From the NCBI GenBank assembly GCA_018968885.1, contig JAGWZK010000009.1:59036-123035 (forward strand): 64,000 nucleotides of DNA, in the 5' to 3' direction. How positions within the stretch are numbered: the stretch's first letter is position 1; every line of letters begins with the position of its first letter. Of the stretch, positions 37,901 through 46,243 are shown in pieces. Made by a program: the position numbers and the translations under genes. The notes beneath the pieces are model-generated. The model saw nothing but the letters and a program-made list of their open reading frames with translations, had not been told where the DNA came from and ran no database searches. Source of the DNA: Planctomycetota bacterium (GTDB taxonomy: Bacteria > Planctomycetota > Phycisphaerae > Phycisphaerales > UBA1924).

Positions 37901-38485
37901 TTCGTTGACGAGATCATCCGTCACGCTCTGAATGAAACAGGCGTGGGGTTGTGGGTGGGTGTAGGCATCGGGAGCAAAGCAGACTTCGCCGGTTTTGGGA
38001 TCGACAACGGAGTGCCCCTGGGCGGGGCCGCTGATGCCGTAGGCCCAGTTCAGGCCGGTGTTAAACCACTGCGGGCTGTTGGGCGCAGCCATCTGGTGCA
38101 CCATCATGTAGCAGAGTTCGTCGTAAAACGCGTGTGCATCTTCGGCGGAATCAAAGTAGCCGTGCGTCTCGCCCCAGTAGCGCCAGCACCCAGCCAAGCG
38201 GTGAATCACCTGACGAGCCGACTTCTCTGGGCCGGTCAGTGGCTTGCCATCCGCGCCCATCTTCTGCTTGCCGAATTCATCCACCAGCGGCACACCCGCC
38301 TTGCGGAAGTACTTGCTCACCATGATGTCGGTGGCGAGTTGACTCCACGATTCGGGAATCTCCGCATCGTTCATCTCAAAGACCACTGAGCCATCGGGGT
38401 TCGAGATCTTGCTCGAACGCTTCCCCCAGGCCACTGTGGAGAATGGATCCTGACCACGAACGGTGAACTTGCGTGCAACCTTCAT
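34946..38485 (-). CDS. nrdJ: Adenosylcobalamin-dependent ribonucleotide reductase (class II)
   Basis: A 1179-residue class II reductase that makes deoxyribonucleotides from ribonucleotides with B12 as radical source, independent of oxygen. Conserved stretches are FNTGLNWAYGI, YGSGTGTNFSNLRG, SGGTTRRAAKM, NPCSEYMFLDNTACNLASLN (active-site region), APTGTIGLLMDCDTTGVEP, EGAPHLKVEHLPVFDCANKCG and QPFISGAISKTINLP. After an acidic linker comes a TSCPD-type domain (GHQGYLTVGLYEDGKPGELFITMSKEG, split around position 900-1000). The end is a Cys-rich zinc finger (CDVCGSITVRSGTCHKC..CG). dcd lies upstream on the same strand, so both feed the dNTP pool. No cobalamin riboswitch is apparent in the leader. 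Confidence 0.95.
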   Translation of the reverse strand: MKVARKFTVRGQDPFSTVAWGKRSSKISNPDGSVVFEMNDAEIPESWSQLATDIMVSKYFRKAGVPLVDEFGKQKMGADGKPLTGPEKSARQVIHRLAGCWRYWGETHGYFDSAEDAHAFYDELCYMMVHQMAAPNSPQWFNTGLNWAYGISGPAQGHSVVDPKTGEVCFAPDAYTHPQPHACFIQSVTDDLVNEGGIMDLWVREARLFKYGSGTGTNFSNLRGDGEKLSGGGKSSGLMSWLKIGDRAASAIKSGGTTRRAAKMVCLDMDHPDIVDFVNWKVREEIKVAALAEGFRHVSKQDQEMAKKLGLKLDYDFNGEGYLTVSGQNSNNSVRIPDSFFDALDGDGEWQTKYRTSNKIARTYKAKDVWDQICYAAWRCADPGVQYDTTINAWHTCPSAGRINASNPCSEYMFLDNTACNLASLNVLKFYDAQARSFDVERYEHAVDVWTIVLEVSVLMASFPSREIALLSYKYRTLGLGYANLGAMLMQAGIAYDSEEGRAICAMLSAILTGRANRQSALLAKELGAFPGFDPDRSNMLRVMRNHRRAAHGVARESDQYENLRIRPVPIDHAVVNGGTVGLANARQLLAHSTKAWDDALAFGEQYGYRNAQTTVIAPTGTIGLLMDCDTTGVEPDFALVKFKKLAGGGYFKIANESVRPALAALGYSEAQIHNIMQYILGTLHLDVVLPDGVKDAKPGMTFADWLRKKGFSDTELKNLTDAMPGTFELAFAFSVWSFGPETFARLGLDHAKAQADTKFNLLRKLGLTAAQIDVLNTVICGTATIEGAPHLKVEHLPVFDCANKCGKLGQRFIAPEGHIRMMAAAQPFISGAISKTINLPNEAKVEDVAAAYRLSWELGLKANALYRDGSKLSQPLSSTTDEAKSEILDEEESTPEALEEKNSAKQEVARSVAELAGAVAAGQAAVAQEKVTDVVHRPMRRRLSDTRRSLTHKFNVAGHQGYLTVGLYEDGKPGELFITMSKEGSTIGGLMDSLGTAISVALQYGVPVESLVGKFSHQRFEPAGMTTNRDIPFAKSLVDYIFRWMGMQFIPGFREQHAPRRDGEGEAAPAKSEAAKWAETPADRIKGYLGDLPEGGSNGGTRLGAEVKTSASVVKMVTERKVTAEYRTEVKAEGKSSALSEYMDSVSDAPPCDVCGSITVRSGTCHKCLNCGNSLGCS

Positions 38486-38505
38486 CCTTCTGTCCCTTTA
38501 CCTAC

Positions 38506-38524
38506 GCGATGCGTCTTGCATCGC
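38506..38524 (-). promoter_or_regulatory. Hairpin in the nrdJ leader
   Basis: GCGATGC (38506-38512) and GCATCGC (38518-38524) form a 7-pair stem with a 5-base loop, 20 bases before the nrdJ start. It sits between dcd and nrdJ and could be a regulatory or processing structure. No NrdR-box pair or B12 box was seen in the 156-base spacer. Confidence 0.3.
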
Positions 38525-38641
38525 AGCCAAACTGAATTCACCAGAACACCATGCCCCCGCACCCAATCAACAGCACACCAAACCGAATCGACGTGACAGC
38601 ATTCAGGCATTTGAGCCCCCGCTGGCACGATTGAGAATCTC

Positions 38642-39214
38642 TCAATCCACCTTGGGGAGCGTCAGCCCCGATTGATCCTGATACTTGCCCGATTTGTCCG
38701 CGTAGCTCTTGGCGCACACCTGATCCGCCTTGAGGAAAATGAATTGGGCAATTCCCTCGTTGGCGTAGATCTTCGCCGGCAGAGGTGTCGTGTTGGAGAT
38801 TTCCAGCGTCACCTTGCCTCGCCATTCGGGTTCCAATGGCGTCACATTCACAATCAAGCCGCACCGCGCGTACGTGCTCTTGCCCACACAGATCACCAGC
38901 ACATCACGGGGAATGTCGAACCACTCCACCGTCTCGCACAAGGCGAACGAATTCGGCGGAATGATCACGTAGTCCAACCCAAGCTTTTCGCAGTCGATGT
39001 CGACCATCAACTCGTCGGAAAAATCCTTGGGGTCGACCACCATGATGCCGCCGGTCTTGGGCGTGGGCGTGAAGACGCGAAATCGCGGCCCGACGCGCAC
39101 GTCATACCCATACGACGACACGCCATAGCTGATCTTCCCCGGACGCTTCACCGCTTCTTCAAACGGCTTTATCGCCAAACGACGAATCTGAATATCTGCA
39201 AGCACTCCCACCAC
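38642..39214 (-). CDS. dcd: dCTP deaminase
   Basis: A 190-residue enzyme of the dUTPase fold that deaminates dCTP to dUTP for thymidylate synthesis. Diagnostic stretches are [29 protein letters not shown] ([16 protein letters not shown]), [22 protein letters not shown] (with the catalytic Glu in the following LEISNTT strand) and [17 protein letters not shown]. The length is normal. It lies 156 bases upstream of nrdJ on the same strand, so deoxynucleotide genes are grouped. Upstream is a long noncoding region with a palindrome. Confidence 0.95.
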   Translation of the reverse strand: MVGVLADIQIRRLAIKPFEEAVKRPGKISYGVSSYGYDVRVGPRFRVFTPTPKTGGIMVVDPKDFSDELMVDIDCEKLGLDYVIIPPNSFALCETVEWFDIPRDVLVICVGKSTYARCGLIVNVTPLEPEWRGKVTLEISNTTPLPAKIYANEGIAQFIFLKADQVCAKSYADKSGKYQDQSGLTLPKVD

Positions 39215-39229
39215 CGCCTCCCGATTCCT

Positions 39230-39244
39230 GCCGGCTTAGCCGGC
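39230..39244. promoter_or_regulatory. Palindrome upstream of dcd
   Basis: GCCGGCTTAGCCGGC (39230-39244) is a perfect 7-base inverted repeat around a single T, only 16 bases before the dcd start. It could be an operator for dcd-nrdJ or part of a hairpin in the 5' leader. Confidence 0.3.
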
Positions 39245-39894
39245 TCTCTAACCTAATTCACACACCCGGGTCACCATCCCGAGCATCCCCCTGACCCCTT
39301 GCACATACCCACCTCTGCCATCTAACTTTGCCCGCTTTGCCGCGCCCTAGCCAGCACTCGACACCCCCCGACAACTTCCTCGGCAACATTTCTCAAACAT
39401 CCGACAGAAAACCGAACGGAAAGTGCAACTCGTCCATTCATAAGCCGTACAAAATTCTATCATGAACCGATCAAATCACCAAGAACGGCGATGGCAATGC
39501 TTGCGGCAAACAACTCCCGCTCACCTTGCGAGATACAGATTACCACTACTGATTGTGTGGTCAACTCCACACACCCCCTAAATATCGTACTTCGCCCATT
39601 TTTCCAACAGCGCAACCTTCGTTCCATCCATGAGTTAGCTGCGTTTTTGAAATCTTCAACGTCCTTCAGCAACCACTGTCACCGACAGGAGGAGGGCAAA
39701 ATGTGGAAAACTCAAACCCCTCCCCCTGGCCGGAGCCACGTTGCGCGTCTCCACACCCATCCCTGCCATCCCTCGCCGGTACACATACACTGAAAACCCA
39801 GCGGCTTGCGCGTGTCGCATCATGTTCTGCCGCCCACATCGGTGCCACATGCACCGGCACTTTCCCCCCGCACGTTCGCCAGGAATCACGCCAC
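39245..39894. other. 650-base intergenic region between dcd and the FlgI-domain lipoprotein
   Basis: Divergent promoter region. The part from about 39400 to 39660 is clearly more AT-rich than its surroundings, as expected for promoters. A possible -10-like TATCAT lies at 39458-39463, without a convincing -35. A strong Shine-Dalgarno and a 30-codon open frame sit at 39687-39793 (listed separately). The minus-strand 70-residue frame at 39460-39672 has no family resemblance and I do not support it. No RNA gene was recognised. Confidence 0.5.
39701..39793 (+). CDS. Possible 30-residue leader peptide
   Basis: An ATG preceded by AGGAGG about 8 bases upstream, the strongest ribosome site in this region, opens a 30-codon frame (MWKTQTPPPGRSH..., rich in His and Pro) that ends about 100 bases before the lipoprotein start. 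A GTG two bases later, at 39703, is in frame with the lipoprotein and would add 64 residues before its signal peptide, which seems unlikely. The bases after the ATG include CCCCTCCCC, which could pair with the Shine-Dalgarno. Real translation is unproven. Confidence 0.2.
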   Translation: MWKTQTPPPGRSHVARLHTHPCHPSPVHIH

Positions 39895-41925
39895 ATGCCT
39901 TATCGCTGCACAGCGCTTTCCATCGCCACCCTGCTCACGCTCGCGTGCCTTCCAGCGTGCCAGACAACACCGACAGCCAAGCCCAAGACGGTTCAACCCA
40001 CCGTCAATCGCGAAGTCCCCGCCCCACTTCGCGGCATCGTGGGCAGCGCCACCACCATCACCGGCGTGGAGCCAGTGCTGGTCTCTGGCTATGGATTGGT
40101 CGTCGGTCTGAATGGCACCGGCGGTGGTGCTCTTCCCGATCGCATTCGTTCCAGCATGGAACGCACGATGGGCCTGCAAGGCATCGGCCGCGCCGAGCGT
40201 AACGATGACTTTGCCACAAGTGGTCTTTCCCCGGCCCAGTTGCTGCGTGATAAGAACGTCGCGGTTGTCCTCGTGCAAGCAGCGATTCCTCCCGGCCTTC
40301 CTGCGGGTGCCACCTTTGATGTCGCTGTCACGGCCCTGAATGCGTCATCGCTGGATGGTGGCCGCCTGTGGACCACAGACCTTCAGATCGGCGACCCCGC
40401 CCTCGTCGGTGGCGTGCAGACGCGCAAACTGGCGTCCGCTTCCGGCCCCATCTTCATCAATCCTTTCAACGAGCCGGGCAAAGAGCGCACCGGCATCACC
40501 CGTTTTGTCGGGCGCATTCTCGATGGTGGCGTTGTGCGCGAGCCATTTGCGCTGGAACTTCGGCTTGACAACCCCAGCCACAGCATGGCGCGGCAGATTG
40601 CCGCCGCTCTCAACGAGCGTTTCCCTCCTGGCCCGGGCGACAAGACCGATATCGCCCGCGGCCGCAATGATTCCATCGTCGCCGTCACGGTGCCCAACGA
40701 ATATCGCAAGAAGCCTGGCGATTTCCTGGAACTTATGCTCTCGGTCCCGATCGACGCATATACGCCAAGCGAAGAGCTGGCCAAACGCACCATTGATGAC
40801 ATCAAGGCGCAACCCGCCCTTGCTCCGCGTCTGGCCCTGTGCCTTGAAGGGATCGGTCGCCCGGATCGCACCCTCCCGATCATCCGTTCGTTGTATGACT
40901 TCTCTGAGCTTGCCCCCCGGCTGGCCGGTTTGCAGGCGGGAGCTCGCCTGGGCGATGTCCTCGCGGCTCCGCACCTTCGCGAACTTGCCAAATCAGGAGC
41001 ACCTGGCGAGCGCACCACAGCCATCGAACTCTTGGCTGATCTTGGTGCTGGCCCCACTGTCGATCAGGCCTTGAAGGAACTCCTCACCGAGAAGGACTTG
41101 GCGATTCGTGCTGCGGCATATGAGGCACTGATGTCGCGCGCGGTCAAGGTGCAGGCCAATCGCATCGGTCAGGCCCAGAGCTTTGGCACCGATGCCAACG
41201 GTCGCCGCCTTTCACTGGCGGAGATTCAGATGCGTGCCGAGGCCAATGTCCCCCCTGGCCTTTTGCAAGGAGTGCAACGCCGCGCGATCGGGGGCAAGTT
41301 CCTGCTGGATCTGGTTCCTTTCGGCGATCCCATGATCTATATCACGCAACAGGGTCAGCCCCGCGTGGTGCTGTTTGGCGAGAATCTGGAGATTCCCCGT
41401 CCATTCCTGGTCGCGGCGTGGTCTGGCCGCCTGCTGATCGCCAGTGATGCTTCTGGCGATCCCATCCGCATTCGGTACCAGCCGCCGGAATCCGCCTCTG
41501 GGCCCAATGCTGGTCCGACGTCCCCCCGCACTATTACTGTCAACGGCGGCCTGCCCGCCCTGATCGATGCCCTGGCCCGCAACCCTTCTCCTGAAGAGAG
41601 CCGCCCTGCACTGGGCCTTACCTATTCCGAAGTCGTGGGCGTTCTCTACGAGATTCACCAGCAGCGTGCCCTTGCGTGCGCCTTTGTCACCGAGCGTGAG
41701 CGGCTGCAAGCCCAGATATACGCTGCTGCCCGAAGTGTTGAACGTCGCGATCGCCCGGAAACCCTCAAACAGAAGTCTGAGGTGGTGGTGATCGAGCAGC
41801 CGCTCGCGCCGATCGGCTCGCCTGAGGCCCGTCCGACGGATGTGCCGCCGACGCAGGTTCCGATTCCGATGGGGGACGGGAACACGACCCGCGACACTGC
41901 AAGGCCGGGTACGCGCCCGGAATGA
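39895..41925 (+). CDS. Lipoprotein with FlgI (flagellar P-ring) domain and helical-repeat insert
   Basis: A 676-residue protein. It starts with a lipoprotein signal, ending in LACLPAC with Cys22 as the lipid-modified residue. Residues about 45-290 match FlgI, the periplasmic P-ring subunit: GIVGSATTITGVEPVLVSGYGLVVGL, NGTGGG and VVLVQAAIPPGLPAGATFDV. Residues about 340-415 look like two HEAT-type helical repeats (GERTTAIELLADLGAG, LAIRAAAYEALMSR). The rest, to about residue 620, is beta-rich and unfamiliar, followed by a disordered Pro/Arg-rich tail. True FlgI is about 370 residues with a normal signal peptide and lies beside flgH, which is absent here. I chose 39895 because the signal peptide starts there. 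Confidence 0.75.
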   Translation: MPYRCTALSIATLLTLACLPACQTTPTAKPKTVQPTVNREVPAPLRGIVGSATTITGVEPVLVSGYGLVVGLNGTGGGALPDRIRSSMERTMGLQGIGRAERNDDFATSGLSPAQLLRDKNVAVVLVQAAIPPGLPAGATFDVAVTALNASSLDGGRLWTTDLQIGDPALVGGVQTRKLASASGPIFINPFNEPGKERTGITRFVGRILDGGVVREPFALELRLDNPSHSMARQIAAALNERFPPGPGDKTDIARGRNDSIVAVTVPNEYRKKPGDFLELMLSVPIDAYTPSEELAKRTIDDIKAQPALAPRLALCLEGIGRPDRTLPIIRSLYDFSELAPRLAGLQAGARLGDVLAAPHLRELAKSGAPGERTTAIELLADLGAGPTVDQALKELLTEKDLAIRAAAYEALMSRAVKVQANRIGQAQSFGTDANGRRLSLAEIQMRAEANVPPGLLQGVQRRAIGGKFLLDLVPFGDPMIYITQQGQPRVVLFGENLEIPRPFLVAAWSGRLLIASDASGDPIRIRYQPPESASGPNAGPTSPRTITVNGGLPALIDALARNPSPEESRPALGLTYSEVVGVLYEIHQQRALACAFVTERERLQAQIYAAARSVERRDRPETLKQKSEVVVIEQPLAPIGSPEARPTDVPPTQVPIPMGDGNTTRDTARPGTRPE

Positions 41926-42072
41926 CCCGTTCGAGCTGTCGATCACTCAGCACTGGCAGCGGTTTGCACGTATATTCCGGCATCCTCGGGCGCGGCAGGT
42001 TGGCCTGCTTGCGTTCGCCCCGGCCAGGGATGGCCATCCGGCGGAGCCGGATTCTTCGGCATGGAGCCAACC

Positions 42073-45000
42073 ATGCGTCTCAAGACGCTCACTCTTCAAG
42101 GTTTCAAATCCTTCGCCGATAAGACTCAATTCGAGTTTGATGATGCCGTCACCGGCATCGTCGGGCCCAACGGCTGCGGCAAGTCAAACGTCGTCGATGC
42201 CATCAAGTGGGTACTCGGCGAACGATCGAGCAAGTCTCTGCGCGGCACTGAGATGCTGGATGTGATCTTCGCTGGCTCCGCGGGTCGCAAGCCGTCGGGC
42301 TTTGCCAGCGTCAAACTCACTTTTGAGAATCCTGTGCTGCTTGGTGCGGTTTCAAGAATGACCTCGGTGGCGACGAGCGGTGCGAGTGAGGGTGGCGAAG
42401 GAAATGTGGCAACCGAAGTGGCAGATGCCACCGTGGAAACGGCAGTGGAGACGGAGACAGAACCCAGCGTCCTGCAGATGAGTGTGCGAGGAAAGCGCTC
42501 GCTGCCCATCGATGCGGACGTCGTCGAAGTTGAACGCCAGTTGTATCGCGATGGCACTTCGCACTATCTGATCAATAACTCCCGCGCGCGGTTGAAGGAC
42601 ATCCGCGATCTCTTTCTGGATACCGGCATCGGCGCCGATGCGTACTCGATCATCGAGCAGGGGAAGGTCGATGCGATGCTGATGGCGTCGCCCCAGGAAC
42701 GCCGCGTGATCTTTGAAGAGGCGGCGGGGGTTGCCAAGTACAAGCAGCGGCGTATCGAAGCGCAGCGCAAACTGGATCGCACGCAGGAGAATCTGCGGAC
42801 GACGCGCGAGCAATTGGAATCCACCGAGCGCCGGCTGAAGCTGGTGCGCGGTCAAGCCGCCAAGGCGCGGCGGTTCATCGAACTGGATCACGAACTGCGG
42901 GCGTGGCGCACCTCGCTGGCCTTTGAGCAGTACGACGATCTGCGTCAGCGGTTGGACGGGCTGACTTCGCGGCAGACGGACCTGAAGGATCAGCGGGATG
43001 CCGCGGCGGCCAAACTTTCGGAGGTCGAGCAACTTCGCCAGGATGCGGATATCAAGCGGCAGGAAGCCCTCGGCGAGCAACGCAAACTCGAACAAGAGAG
43101 GCAGTCTGCTCATCACACATTGGCGCACAATCAGCAACGCCGCGATATGACGATTCGTGCGGCGGAAGAAAGCCGCGTGCAGATCGAACGCGATCAGGCC
43201 CGCGTCAGTGAGATTCAATCCGCTGCAAAGGCAACTGAAGTGAGCATCACCGATCAGCAGGAATCGATCGGCGCGTTGGCCGAGCAGGCGGCGATGGCCG
43301 AGCGGATGTTGGCGGATGCGAATGCCTCGCGTGCGACATCGCTGGCGACGCTTTCAGATGCACGGGAGCGCGTACTGAAGAAGCGATCGGATGTGGCGCG
43401 GATCGATCGTGAGCGTGCAGCGCTCATCGCCAACAGCGAGGCGGAACTCCGCCGCGCTGAGGCCCTGAATGAGCAATCTGAGCGGCTACTCAGCAAAGAC
43501 AAGACGCTGGAAGCGGAATTGGCGCGTTTGGCGGGTGTTGCTGCGGAATCGCGCGAGAAGATCAACACGCTGACCGCGACCGCGGCGATGCTGACAGCGA
43601 ACATCAACGAACTCAATCAGCACATCGCAGCACTCTCTGACGATCGCCGCACGCGCACTGAGCGGGTCAACACCCTCGCTGCCGAGTCTTTGCGGCTTTC
43701 GACTCGCGCGAGCACGTTGAAAGAGATGGATGACAGCCGCGCGGGATTTGGGGATGCCGTGCGTGCTGCTCTCGATCAACGCGAATCCAGTCCGGGTTTC
43801 AACACCATCAAAGGCACACTTGCCGACTGCATTAGTGTGGAATCTGCGCACGCCCCAGCCGTCGAAGCGGCGTTGGGGACATTACTGCAATCGCTGTTGG
43901 TCCCCACCCTCGCCGAACTTCCCACCGAATCCGATCTCGCCTTGCTCCCCGGGCGCGTCACGCTGTTGCCACTATCAACCACTTCAGCCACATCGCCTCA
44001 CACCTGGCCCGAAGAGATTTCATCGCTCCCCGCAGATCGCGTCCTGCCGCTGCGCGCGACAGTGACACCTTCGATATCGGCACCGCAGGGCACCGATGCA
44101 CTCTTGGATCGCCTGCTTGGCCACACACTGCTCGTCGATTCCATCGATACCGCCCTGCTGCTTTCCGCCGGTCCCGCCCAGGGCGCGCGTTTTGTCACCC
44201 GTTCCGGCCTGGTGCTTGAATCCGATGGCCGTATTCTCGCTGGCCCGCTTTCGCAGGCGGGAGAAGCGGGCGGGGTGCTTGCCCGCCGCGCCGAGCTTGC
44301 TGTGTTGAACACTCGCATTGCCACCGTGGATGCTGATCTTGCCACCGAACGAGCTGGCCTTGCCGCGGCGGATGGTGAGGCCTCGGAACTTTCGCAACAG
44401 CTCGCCTCTCTGCAATCCGAAGTCTCGCAGACACAGCGGGCGGTGGCCAGCGAAAACAACACGCTCGATCGCGCCGCATCGGATTCGCAGCGCGTCGAAC
44501 GCGAACGCACCTCGATTGCCGCTGAGCGCGACCAGCTCGCCACCCGCCGCGACAAGGTGGAACAGGATCGCCTTGCTCTGGTCGAGCGCAGCGATTCGCT
44601 CAAGCGGCTCTTTGAAGAAGAATCCAGCGGCATTCTCTCGATGGAATCGCACATTGTCGCCCTGCAGGCCGCCTCAGAAGCGGTCACAGATACCGTCGCC
44701 GCCAAGCGCGTCGAGGTGGGCCGCCTCGCCGAGCAACTCGCGGCCAGCCGCAAGGAGCTGGCCCGATTGAACCTGGTGCGCGATGAACAGGCCCGATCTC
44801 TGCGCGATCTGCTTCGTCAGGTCGAACTGGCCACCAGTCGTGCAGCGGAACACACATCCACCATCGCCGAAGCCGAGCGTGCCATCGCCGAATCGCAGGC
44901 GACCATTCAGCGACTAGCAGGCGTGGTTGAACAATGCTCGGTGCGCTGCATGCAGCTGGGCGACCTGCTCTCGTCGCTCACTGAAGACGTATCAGCGGCC

Positions 45001-46191
45001 CGCAGCCGCGCCATCGCCTTTGAGCGTGATTGGAACGCGCTCGAGATCGACAAGCGTGAATTGGAAGTGAAGCGAGAGACGCTGGAAGAGCGTGCCCTCG
45101 AAGACCTCTCCCTCAATCTGCCCCTCCTCTACCCTGAGTATCGCGAGATGATGGCCGAAGGCGTCACGCACATCGATGTGCCGAACGCTGTCAAAGAGAT
45201 CGACATGCTGCGCGACACGATCAAGAAGCTGGGCAGCGTTAATCTCGACTCCATCAGCGAAGAGACCACCCTCGCCAAGCAGAACGATGAGCTGGTGCGC
45301 CAGGTCGCCGATCTGGACGATGCTGCCATCAAACTCTCGACCCTCATCACCCAACTCAACGAGGTGAGCAAGGTTAAGTTTGCGGAGGTATTCAGCCGCA
45401 TTCAAGACCACTTTGGTGGTGGCGATGGGATGTTCCGTCGCTTGTTTGGTGGCGGCAGGGCGGAAGTGCGCCTGATGCCCCTGATCAAAGAGATCAATGG
45501 CGAGAAGGTGCAGACCGACGAGATCGATGTTCTCGAATCCGGCGTCGAAGTCATCGCCAAGCCACCGGGCAAGGAGCCGCGTTCCATCAGCCAGCTATCC
45601 GGCGGCGAGAAGACCCTCACCGCCGTGGCCCTGCTCATGTCCATCTTCCGTTCCAAGCCGTCGTGTTTCTGCGTGCTGGACGAAGTGGATGCCGCCCTCG
45701 ATGAAGGCAACGTGGGACGCTACAACCAGGTGATCCGCCAGTTCACCGACCTGTCGCACTTCATTGTCATCACGCATAACAAGCGGACCATGCAGTTTGC
45801 TGATCGTCTGTACGGCGTAACGATGCAGGAGCGTGGCGTTTCCAAGCGCGTCAGCGTGAAGTTTGACGAAGTGTCATCGGATGGAAGTATTTCGCAACGC
45901 ACACCGCGCGAGACCGGTGCGATAGCAGCGCACGGCTCTGCACAGGTCGCTGCGTCGGTGCTTGCCGATCGCGAAAGCGAAGTCGGCGTGGCTCACACCA
46001 TCGCGCCGGAAATCCGCAGCGATGACAACGAGGTTGAGGCGACTGTAACCAAACCAAAGAAGATGCCACCCAAGCCGCCGAACAAGATTCAGGGCGCATT
46101 GCAGCGGGCACTCGCCTCGATGCGTGAAGAGGGTGGTGATGTGGTGGAGCCAGCAGCCAAGCCCGAGTCAACGGGCGTCAGTAACAATTAG
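42073..46191 (+). CDS. smc: Chromosome segregation ATPase SMC
   Basis: A 1372-residue SMC protein; the usual bacterial length is about 1180. Walker A is GPNGCGKSNVVDAIKWVLGE (residues 31-50). The hinge begins near residue 575 (PGFNTIKGTLADCISVESAH) between two long coiled coils. The C-terminal head has the signature LSGGEKTLTAVALLMSIF and Walker B FCVLDEVDAALDEGN. Extra length comes from an acidic, Thr/Val-rich insert in the N-terminal head (about 88-143) and a C-terminal tail of roughly 100 residues. With ScpA and ScpB it compacts and separates chromosomes. The start at 42073 (MRLKTLTLQGFKSF) matches the family; the ATG at 42061 would add four residues. Confidence 0.95.
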   Translation: MRLKTLTLQGFKSFADKTQFEFDDAVTGIVGPNGCGKSNVVDAIKWVLGERSSKSLRGTEMLDVIFAGSAGRKPSGFASVKLTFENPVLLGAVSRMTSVATSGASEGGEGNVATEVADATVETAVETETEPSVLQMSVRGKRSLPIDADVVEVERQLYRDGTSHYLINNSRARLKDIRDLFLDTGIGADAYSIIEQGKVDAMLMASPQERRVIFEEAAGVAKYKQRRIEAQRKLDRTQENLRTTREQLESTERRLKLVRGQAAKARRFIELDHELRAWRTSLAFEQYDDLRQRLDGLTSRQTDLKDQRDAAAAKLSEVEQLRQDADIKRQEALGEQRKLEQERQSAHHTLAHNQQRRDMTIRAAEESRVQIERDQARVSEIQSAAKATEVSITDQQESIGALAEQAAMAERMLADANASRATSLATLSDARERVLKKRSDVARIDRERAALIANSEAELRRAEALNEQSERLLSKDKTLEAELARLAGVAAESREKINTLTATAAMLTANINELNQHIAALSDDRRTRTERVNTLAAESLRLSTRASTLKEMDDSRAGFGDAVRAALDQRESSPGFNTIKGTLADCISVESAHAPAVEAALGTLLQSLLVPTLAELPTESDLALLPGRVTLLPLSTTSATSPHTWPEEISSLPADRVLPLRATVTPSISAPQGTDALLDRLLGHTLLVDSIDTALLLSAGPAQGARFVTRSGLVLESDGRILAGPLSQAGEAGGVLARRAELAVLNTRIATVDADLATERAGLAAADGEASELSQQLASLQSEVSQTQRAVASENNTLDRAASDSQRVERERTSIAAERDQLATRRDKVEQDRLALVERSDSLKRLFEEESSGILSMESHIVALQAASEAVTDTVAAKRVEVGRLAEQLAASRKELARLNLVRDEQARSLRDLLRQVELATSRAAEHTSTIAEAERAIAESQATIQRLAGVVEQCSVRCMQLGDLLSSLTEDVSAARSRAIAFERDWNALEIDKRELEVKRETLEERALEDLSLNLPLLYPEYREMMAEGVTHIDVPNAVKEIDMLRDTIKKLGSVNLDSISEETTLAKQNDELVRQVADLDDAAIKLSTLITQLNEVSKVKFAEVFSRIQDHFGGGDGMFRRLFGGGRAEVRLMPLIKEINGEKVQTDEIDVLESGVEVIAKPPGKEPRSISQLSGGEKTLTAVALLMSIFRSKPSCFCVLDEVDAALDEGNVGRYNQVIRQFTDLSHFIVITHNKRTMQFADRLYGVTMQERGVSKRVSVKFDEVSSDGSISQRTPRETGAIAAHGSAQVAASVLADRESEVGVAHTIAPEIRSDDNEVEATVTKPKKMPPKPPNKIQGALQRALASMREEGGDVVEPAAKPESTGVSNN

Positions 46192-46243
46192 ACACAGTGA
46201 TTCAATTGTTCAACGGCTTGCTCTGACTTCGCCTCTCATTTCG

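Noticed and set aside
37301..38389. A 362-residue plus-strand frame inside nrdJ
   Set aside because: Antisense to the conserved core of the reductase.
38486..38641. Cobalamin riboswitch before nrdJ
   Set aside because: No B12-box-like motif or the expected long multi-stem layout could be seen; only a single small hairpin.
39460..39672. Small gene on the minus strand in the dcd spacer
   Set aside because: A 70-residue frame with no supporting start site, no family resemblance and a position inside an AT-rich promoter-like region.
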